A stretch of 10,025 nucleotides of DNA, taken from an uncultured Parabacteroides sp. (lineage in GTDB: Bacteria; Bacteroidota; Bacteroidia; Bacteroidales; Tannerellaceae). The notes under the pieces are model-generated. The model saw nothing but the letters and a program-made list of their open reading frames with translations, did no database searches and had not been told where the DNA came from. Within the stretch, counting starts at the first letter, position 1, and the number at the start of each line of letters is the position of its first letter. Positions 5,128 through 10,025 of this stretch are shown here, piece by piece. Location: NCBI GenBank assembly GCA_937890135.1, contig CALBYC010000193.1, positions 1-10,025 on the forward strand. Reading direction: 5' to 3'. Made by a program: the position numbers and the translations under genes.

Positions 5128-5775
5128 CTATCGCAGATCCACAATCTCCGCATCGGGGAAATCCTTTTCATTGAAAACAAAAACATCGTCCTTTTGGTTT
5201 ACCCCTGTCTGCCATTGGCTGATATAAATGCTATAAGTAGCTCCTTTTTTGTCCGTCACCGTAAAAGCGACAGGGACACACGTAAGTTTTTCAATCTGCA
5301 TATCAATCCGCTTGATGTCGCTCTTCTTGTTCGGGGTCAACGTTATGTCATAAGCGGCTTTCGCCTGGCGAGTCGTGCTGGTGCCCTCATAAGCTGCCGT
5401 GAATCCTTTTTTGTACGTGCGCAAAATCAGGGCCGGATTGGTAAATTGCAGCTCATCACCTGTCGGCGTGCTGACGTTGACTTCCTCGTTGCGTTCGACA
5501 TATACCCACTGTGTCGTCCCGTCGTACCATGTAGTCATACCCGGCGTTTCCAACTTAAACTTGTCCTGTTTCATCTGGATGACGCCTTCCAGGCTCTCCG
5601 ACACGTTTTGCCGGGGAATAGACGTATGCAACGTGAATTTGGCTTTTATGCCATTCGATTGTTCATAAAACTGTGCCGACTTGTCCAATATCCCGGCAGC
5701 ATCCTGCGCCATACCGCCCACCATCGAACAGCACAACAGCAGTAGCATAAAAACGCTTTTTGCCCCTAAACTCAT
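5128..5775 (-). CDS. lolA: LolA-like outer-membrane lipoprotein carrier protein
   Basis: The protein is 215 residues. Residues 1-23 form a signal peptide with a hydrophobic core (FMLLLLCCSMVGG) and likely cleavage after A-Q. Cysteines 15 and 16 are not in a lipobox context, so a soluble periplasmic protein is expected. The mature part shows the LolA pattern: KFKLETPGMTTWYDGTTQWVY (73-93), a beta-barrel half that holds lipoprotein acyl chains, and the C-terminal FVFNEKDFPDAEIVDLR. LolA escorts lipoproteins from the inner membrane LolCDE transporter to the outer membrane. The start is supported by an AAGGA eight bases upstream, overlapping the ftsK stop, which is an unusually good ribosome binding site for this window. 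It begins 10 bases after ftsK. Confidence 0.88.
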   Translation of the reverse strand: MSLGAKSVFMLLLLCCSMVGGMAQDAAGILDKSAQFYEQSNGIKAKFTLHTSIPRQNVSESLEGVIQMKQDKFKLETPGMTTWYDGTTQWVYVERNEEVNVSTPTGDELQFTNPALILRTYKKGFTAAYEGTSTTRQAKAAYDITLTPNKKSDIKRIDMQIEKLTCVPVAFTVTDKKGATYSIYISQWQTGVNQKDDVFVFNEKDFPDAEIVDLR

Positions 5776-5785
5776 ATATCATTCC

Positions 5786-8302
5786 TTATTTCAAACTGTT
5801 CAACAATTGTTCCAACGAATATTCATCCGGCATCAGCACTTGGCGTGCCTTGCTGCCTTCGGAAGGCCCGACTATCCCCGCGACTTCCAGCTGGTCCATC
5901 AAACGCCCCGCGCGGTTGTACCCTATGGCGAATTTACGTTGAATCAAGGACGTGGAGCCTTGTTGCTGCAAGACGATCAAACGGGCCGCTTCCTCGAACA
6001 AAGGGTCGCGTTCTCCCAAGTCCACAGCGGAAGAGGAAGACCTGTCCCCGTCGTTGTCGGGTACATAATCCGGCAGCATGTAGGCTGTCGGGTAAGCGAC
6101 CTGACGGCTTATGTAATCCACAATGTTTTCCACTTCCGGCGTGTCGACAAAAGCGCATTGCACGCGCAACATCTCTTTCCCGGCTATGGCCAACAACATA
6201 TCTCCCCGGCCAATCAGCCGGTTCGCTCCGGGCGCATCCAAAATGGTACGAGAATCGACCATCGCCGCCACCTTGAAAGCGATGCGGCTGGGGAAATTAC
6301 TTTTGATGGTACCTGTCACGACTTTCGTGTCCGGACGCTGGGTAGCCAAGATCATGTGGATGCCAATCGCACGTGCTTTGGCAGCAATACGTGCGATTGG
6401 GGTCTCAATCTCCTTGCCGCTGGTCGCTATCAAATCAGCAAACTCATCGACGATGGCCACGATATAAGGCAAAAAACGATGTCCCTTTTCCGGGTTCAGC
6501 TGGCGGTTGATGAACTTGGAATTGTATTCTTTTATGTTTCTCACATTGGCAGACACCAGCAGCTTGTAACGGTTTTCCATCTCAATGACCAGCGAGTTCA
6601 GTGTCGCCACGGCATCCAACGGTTCCGTCACGATAGGATTGTCTATGTTGGGCAATTTCGCCAGGTAATGCCTCTCTATCTTGGAGTATAGGCTGAACTC
6701 GACCATCTTGGGGTCTATCATCACGAACTTCAATTCTGCCGGGTGTTTCTTGTAAAGCAAGGAGGTAATGATGGCGTTCAAGCCGACGGACTTGCCTTGC
6801 CCGGTCGCGCCGGCCACGAGCAAATGGGGGGCTTTTGCCAAGTCGAACATGCAAATCTCGTTGGTTATGGTCTTGCCCATCGCCACAGGCAAGTCATATG
6901 TGCATTCCTGGAATTTCTTAGAAGCAATCACGGAACGCATGGAGACCGTCTGCGGCTTTTTATTCGGCACTTCTATGCCGATCGTGCCTTTGCCGGGGAT
7001 GGGGGCAATGATACGAATCTGCAGCGCGGCCAGATTCAGCGCGATGTCATCTTCCAACGTTTTTATCCTTGCGATGCGGACACCCGCCTCCGGTATGATC
7101 TCATACAAAGTAACCGTCGGGCCGACCGTAGCCTTTATCGAGGCGATTTTGATGCCGAAATCCTCCAGGGCTTTCTTGATGAGCTGTTGGTTGTTTTTCA
7201 AATCTTCCTCATTTATCTCTATCTTCCCTTGGTCATAGACTTCCAGCAAATCTATATTGGGGAACACGTAGCGGGATAAGTCCAAACGGGGATCATAGTT
7301 GCCCAATGCCGAGCCATTGTAATCCTCTTCCTCTTCCGGCGCGATTTCTATCTCCAAGCCGGAGGACGCATCGCTACTGTCCCCATCGGAAGATTGTCCT
7401 TCCGGCGGCATCCCTCCGGAAGGAGCCACAACTGTTCCGGTTGCTTCCTCGTCCCCTGCTCCGGATTCCGCCGGATCTCCCGGTTCAACCGTAAGTTTTT
7501 CCGCCTCCTCCAACTCTTTTTCCGTATCAAAGGCAGGTTCTACGACCGGAGATGCGCACCCTCGGGAAGGCTCTGATTCTTTTTCCCTATCGGATTCCTT
7601 CGGCTCAACCTCAATACCCACACGTTCTTCCTCCTTTTTTTTCTTCCTGAACTTAGGCATGGAGATTTTATGCATCCAAGCAAAATCAAAAAGACGTTGC
7701 AAGAACGGAATCGTTTTCTTGCTGGAAAATATGGCAATGATCAGGAAGAAAGTGAGCAGGAACAAAAATGTCCCGGAAACGCCCAGGTTGTCTTTCAAGG
7801 CTTGCACGATATAATAGCCATGCTGGCCTCCAAGGTACAGGAATGTATCTTCATATCCTTTTATGAAAAGAAAAGCCAATGTGCATGAAGTCAAAACCAT
7901 GACAGCCGCAGAAAAGATAAAACGGTTCAGCAAATTAATCCTTCTGATCTTCATCAGCACAAGACCCACAGATCCCAGGAAGTAAAGAATCATGAACGAG
8001 GAAACGCCAAACCAACGGTTCATCAGCAAATCCGAAATGCACGCACCCCTGACACCTGTCCAGTTCTCGACACTGCCATGATTGGACAACATGTCCCTTA
8101 TTCCCAAGTTCTCGACCTTGCTTTGGTCGGATGCGCCCGTGAAGAAAAAAGAGAGCAGGGCAAGGGCCAAATAAATCGTCAGGACGGAAAGGATTAATCC
8201 TGAAATAAAACGTGTACGTTCAGACGTGAAAAAGGCTTTCACCATGCTCCTTAAAGTAATGTTCGCATTGCTATCTTGTTTTGTTTTATCTCTCTTTGCC
8301 AT
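5786..8302 (-). CDS. ftsK: DNA translocase FtsK
   Basis: The protein is 838 residues. Four membrane segments (about 33-54, 98-117, 127-149 and 176-195) anchor it at the division site. They are followed by a polar linker rich in E, S, P and G (about 222-330). The motor contains the Walker A GATGQGKS (498-505), the Walker B region VAIVDEFADL (615-624, D619/E620) and TQRPDTKVVTG (654-664). The C-terminal winged-helix gamma domain (about 765-838, including LIQRKFAIGYNRAGRLMDQL) is the part that reads orienting DNA sequences. FtsK pumps chromosome ends toward the dif site so XerC/D can resolve dimers during division. It is the first gene of the unit ftsK-lolA-trxB and starts 162 bases from the end of clpB, with a promoter-like box in between. 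Confidence 0.97.
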   Translation of the reverse strand: MAKRDKTKQDSNANITLRSMVKAFFTSERTRFISGLILSVLTIYLALALLSFFFTGASDQSKVENLGIRDMLSNHGSVENWTGVRGACISDLLMNRWFGVSSFMILYFLGSVGLVLMKIRRINLLNRFIFSAAVMVLTSCTLAFLFIKGYEDTFLYLGGQHGYYIVQALKDNLGVSGTFLFLLTFFLIIAIFSSKKTIPFLQRLFDFAWMHKISMPKFRKKKKEEERVGIEVEPKESDREKESEPSRGCASPVVEPAFDTEKELEEAEKLTVEPGDPAESGAGDEEATGTVVAPSGGMPPEGQSSDGDSSDASSGLEIEIAPEEEEDYNGSALGNYDPRLDLSRYVFPNIDLLEVYDQGKIEINEEDLKNNQQLIKKALEDFGIKIASIKATVGPTVTLYEIIPEAGVRIARIKTLEDDIALNLAALQIRIIAPIPGKGTIGIEVPNKKPQTVSMRSVIASKKFQECTYDLPVAMGKTITNEICMFDLAKAPHLLVAGATGQGKSVGLNAIITSLLYKKHPAELKFVMIDPKMVEFSLYSKIERHYLAKLPNIDNPIVTEPLDAVATLNSLVIEMENRYKLLVSANVRNIKEYNSKFINRQLNPEKGHRFLPYIVAIVDEFADLIATSGKEIETPIARIAAKARAIGIHMILATQRPDTKVVTGTIKSNFPSRIAFKVAAMVDSRTILDAPGANRLIGRGDMLLAIAGKEMLRVQCAFVDTPEVENIVDYISRQVAYPTAYMLPDYVPDNDGDRSSSSAVDLGERDPLFEEAARLIVLQQQGSTSLIQRKFAIGYNRAGRLMDQLEVAGIVGPSEGSKARQVLMPDEYSLEQLLNSLK

Positions 8303-8325
8303 TGTCGTTATATCTGAATTGAATG

Positions 8326-8333
8326 CAAACTTA
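8326..8333 (-). promoter_or_regulatory. Possible -7 box of the ftsK operon promoter
   Basis: Read on the minus strand this is TAAGTTTG, an exact match to the Bacteroidota TAnnTTTG box, 24 bases before the ftsK ATG. A clear TTTG at the usual upstream distance is missing, so the match is partial. The position, between the clpB terminator and ftsK, is right for the operon promoter. Confidence 0.45.
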
Positions 8334-8368
8334 CGAAAAATATCGCCTATACTTGCATTCTTTCAAGC

Positions 8369-8405
8369 AAAAAAAATCCCGGGTTTTATCACAAAAGCCG
8401 GGATT
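8369..8405 (-). terminator. Intrinsic terminator of clpB
   Basis: CCGGGATT (8398-8405) pairs with AATCCCGG (8375-8382). After one G-G mismatch, AAAA (8393-8396) pairs with TTTT (8384-8387) around a five-base loop. On the minus strand the stem is followed by eight T residues (8376-8369). It lies 60 bases after the clpB stop and separates clpB from the ftsK unit. This is the only convincing intrinsic terminator in the window. Confidence 0.9.
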
Positions 8406-8434
8406 CAAATAACATATTTTGTGCATTTATCTCA

Positions 8435-8452
8435 GATGAAGCCAACTTCATC
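8435..8452. repeat. Second hairpin in the clpB 3' untranslated region
   Basis: GATGAAG (8435-8441) and CTTCATC (8446-8452) form a perfect 7 bp stem with a four-base loop, 12 bases after the clpB stop codon. No U-run follows it on the minus strand, so it is not a terminator by itself. It could stabilise the mRNA 3' end or have no role. Confidence 0.5.
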
Positions 8453-8464
8453 CGGGAACATTGG

Positions 8465-10025
8465 TTAGTTCGTAAATTTCAAACCGTCACCATCGCGGTC
8501 TATCACAATCGGATGTTCCCGCTTTACCTTGCCGCTCAATATCTGCTTTGACAATTCATTCAGCACATAACGTTGGATGACTCGTTTGACTGGGCGCGCA
8601 CCGAACTGCGGGTCGTACCCTTCATGGCTGATGAAGTCAAGAGCCGCATCCGTGAATTTCAATTCGATGCCATTTTGTTCTACCATTTTCTTCACGCTGT
8701 TCAACTGCAATTTCACAATTTGACGGATTTCGTTTTCGTTCAAAGGCGTGAACATGATAATTTCGTCGATACGGTTCAGGAATTCCGGACGGATTGTCTT
8801 CTTCAACAAGTCCATCACCTGCGACTTGGTTTGTGCAATGACCTCGCTACGGTTTTCGTCCGTGATTTTCTCGAAGTTATCCCGGATCAAGGATGAACCC
8901 AAGTTACTTGTCATGATGATGATCGTATTCTTGAAGTTCACCGTACGGCCCTTGTTGTCTGTCAAACGGCCGTCGTCCAGTACTTGCAGCAAGATGTTGA
9001 ATACATCCGGATGCGCTTTCTCGATTTCATCGAACAGAACGACAGAATAAGGTTTACGGCGTATGGCCTCGGTCAACTGTCCGCCTTCATCATATCCCAC
9101 GTATCCCGGAGGCGCACCGATCAGACGAGTGGCGCTGAACTTCTCTTGATATTCGCTCATATCGATACGCGTCATCATGTTCTCGTCGTCAAACAAGTAA
9201 TCCGCCAACGCCTTGGCCAATTCCGTCTTACCGACACCGGTCGTTCCCAAGAAGATGAACGAACCTATCGGACGTTTCGGGTCTTGCAAACCGGCACGGC
9301 TCCTGCGGACTGCATCGGCAATGGCATGGATGGCTTCGTCCTGGCCAATGACACGTTTGTGAAGTTCTTCTTCCAGATGTAACAATTTCTCACGTTCGCT
9401 CTGCAACATCTTTGTCACAGGGATTCCAGTCCATCTGGATACGACTTCGGCAATATCCTCGCTGTCCACTTCTTCCTTAATCATGGCAGCCGCACCCTGC
9501 ATGTTATGCAGTTTCTCCTGAACCACCTTGATGTCGTTTTCCTTTTCCTTGATTTTGCCATAGCGAATCTCAGCCACTTTGCCATAGTCGCCTTCACGCT
9601 CGGCCTTATCTGCTTCGAACTTGAAATTCTCGATATCTACTTTGTCCTGCTGGATTTTATTAATCAAAGACTTTTCACTTTCCCATTGGGCTTTCTGCTT
9701 CGTCTCTTCTTCTTTCAAATCGGCGATTTCCTTGTTCAGCTGTTCCAACTTCGACTTATCGTCTTCCCGTTTGATGGCTTCCCGCTCGATTTCCAACTGC
9801 TTGATATGGCGGGAGACTTCATCCAACGCCTCAGGCACGGAGTTCATCTGCATACGCAAACGGGCAGCAGCCTCGTCCATCAAGTCGATGGCTTTATCCG
9901 GCAAGAAACGGTCGGTAATATAACGGCTTGACAATTTGACGGCAGCGATGATGGCATCGTCTTTGATACGCACCTTATGGTGATTCTCGTACTTTTCTTT
10001 CAAGCCCCTCAAGATGGATATGGCA
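8465..10025 (-). CDS. clpB: ClpB ATP-dependent disaggregase, C-terminal part (5' end outside the window)
   Basis: The open frame continues to the window edge; residues AISI precede the LRGLKEKYE seen near the edge, so this is a partial gene with about 519 residues visible. ClpB is a hexameric cytoplasmic AAA+ chaperone that, with DnaK, pulls proteins out of heat-induced aggregates. Visible in order are the end of the first AAA+ module (RFLPDKAIDLMDEAAARLR), the long coiled-coil middle domain typical of ClpB (about 60-185 from the TTG codon at 10012), and the second module. That module has Walker A GTTGVGKT (256-263), Walker B VVLFDE (324-329), sensor TSN (368-370) and the arginine finger in FLNRIDE (R414). 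The C-terminal small domain contains GARPVKRVIQRYV. The coiled coil separates it from ClpA/ClpC. It is followed by its own terminator, so it is a separate transcription unit from ftsK. Confidence 0.96.
   Translation of the reverse strand, partial: AISILRGLKEKYENHHKVRIKDDAIIAAVKLSSRYITDRFLPDKAIDLMDEAAARLRMQMNSVPEALDEVSRHIKQLEIEREAIKREDDKSKLEQLNKEIADLKEEETKQKAQWESEKSLINKIQQDKVDIENFKFEADKAEREGDYGKVAEIRYGKIKEKENDIKVVQEKLHNMQGAAAMIKEEVDSEDIAEVVSRWTGIPVTKMLQSEREKLLHLEEELHKRVIGQDEAIHAIADAVRRSRAGLQDPKRPIGSFIFLGTTGVGKTELAKALADYLFDDENMMTRIDMSEYQEKFSATRLIGAPPGYVGYDEGGQLTEAIRRKPYSVVLFDEIEKAHPDVFNILLQVLDDGRLTDNKGRTVNFKNTIIIMTSNLGSSLIRDNFEKITDENRSEVIAQTKSQVMDLLKKTIRPEFLNRIDEIIMFTPLNENEIRQIVKLQLNSVKKMVEQNGIELKFTDAALDFISHEGYDPQFGARPVKRVIQRYVLNELSKQILSGKVKREHPIVIDRDGDGLKFTN

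Noticed and set aside
5681..6691. Plus-strand open frame (336 codons) opposite ftsK and lolA
   Set aside because: It is antisense to the ftsK motor domain and has no recognisable motifs, promoter or ribosome binding site.
1..10025. tRNA, rRNA or insertion-sequence elements
   Set aside because: I found no cloverleaf with a CCA-like end, no rRNA segments, and no transposase or paired terminal inverted repeats at either edge of the CRISPR module inside the window.

Overview
The window looks like a chromosome segment from a member of the Bacteroidota, most likely order Bacteroidales (Bacteroides/Parabacteroides type). The evidence is the protein families, promoter-like boxes of the Bacteroidota form (TTTG, about 19 bases, TAnnTTTG), mostly absent Shine-Dalgarno sequences, and the run ftsK-lolA-trxB, which I recall as common in that group. 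Genus is not resolved. Every real gene is on the minus strand, so transcription runs from right to left.

Right part (about 3328-10025), housekeeping. clpB (5' part outside the window) ends at 8465 and is followed by a strong intrinsic terminator at 8369-8405. A new transcription unit then starts with ftsK (chromosome translocase), lolA (lipoprotein carrier) and trxB (thioredoxin reductase). Two small genes follow, a Dabb-family protein and a C_GCAxxG_C_C-type cysteine protein, coupled by an ATGA overlap. Spacing is tight and I see no terminator inside the unit.

Left part (1-3295), a compact CRISPR adaptation locus. cas1 starts 32 bases after the cysteine-protein gene. It is followed by a CRISPR-associated primase-polymerase (CAPP) gene, then cas2 with an N-terminal extension of about 60 residues, a leader of about 200 bases and a CRISPR array of 8 repeats and 7 spacers (repeat 37 bases, spacers 35-39). 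The leader carries a good promoter match reading toward the array. The far-end repeats are decayed, so array polarity is clear. No interference genes (Cmr/Csm, Cas6, Cas9, Cas3) lie in the window.

Points of interest: (1) the three leader-proximal spacers each contain an inverted repeat whose second arm ends exactly at the spacer/repeat boundary on the leader side, and the four older spacers do not; this could reflect capture of hairpin or terminator ends, or fold-back synthesis by a polymerase such as CAPP. (2) The CAPP gene is split by a frameshift best explained by a 25-base deletion between GGTTT microrepeats, which removes a block next to the active site. (3) Cas2 is extended. (4) The low-GC cas block sits directly behind a GC-rich housekeeping operon with no terminator between them.
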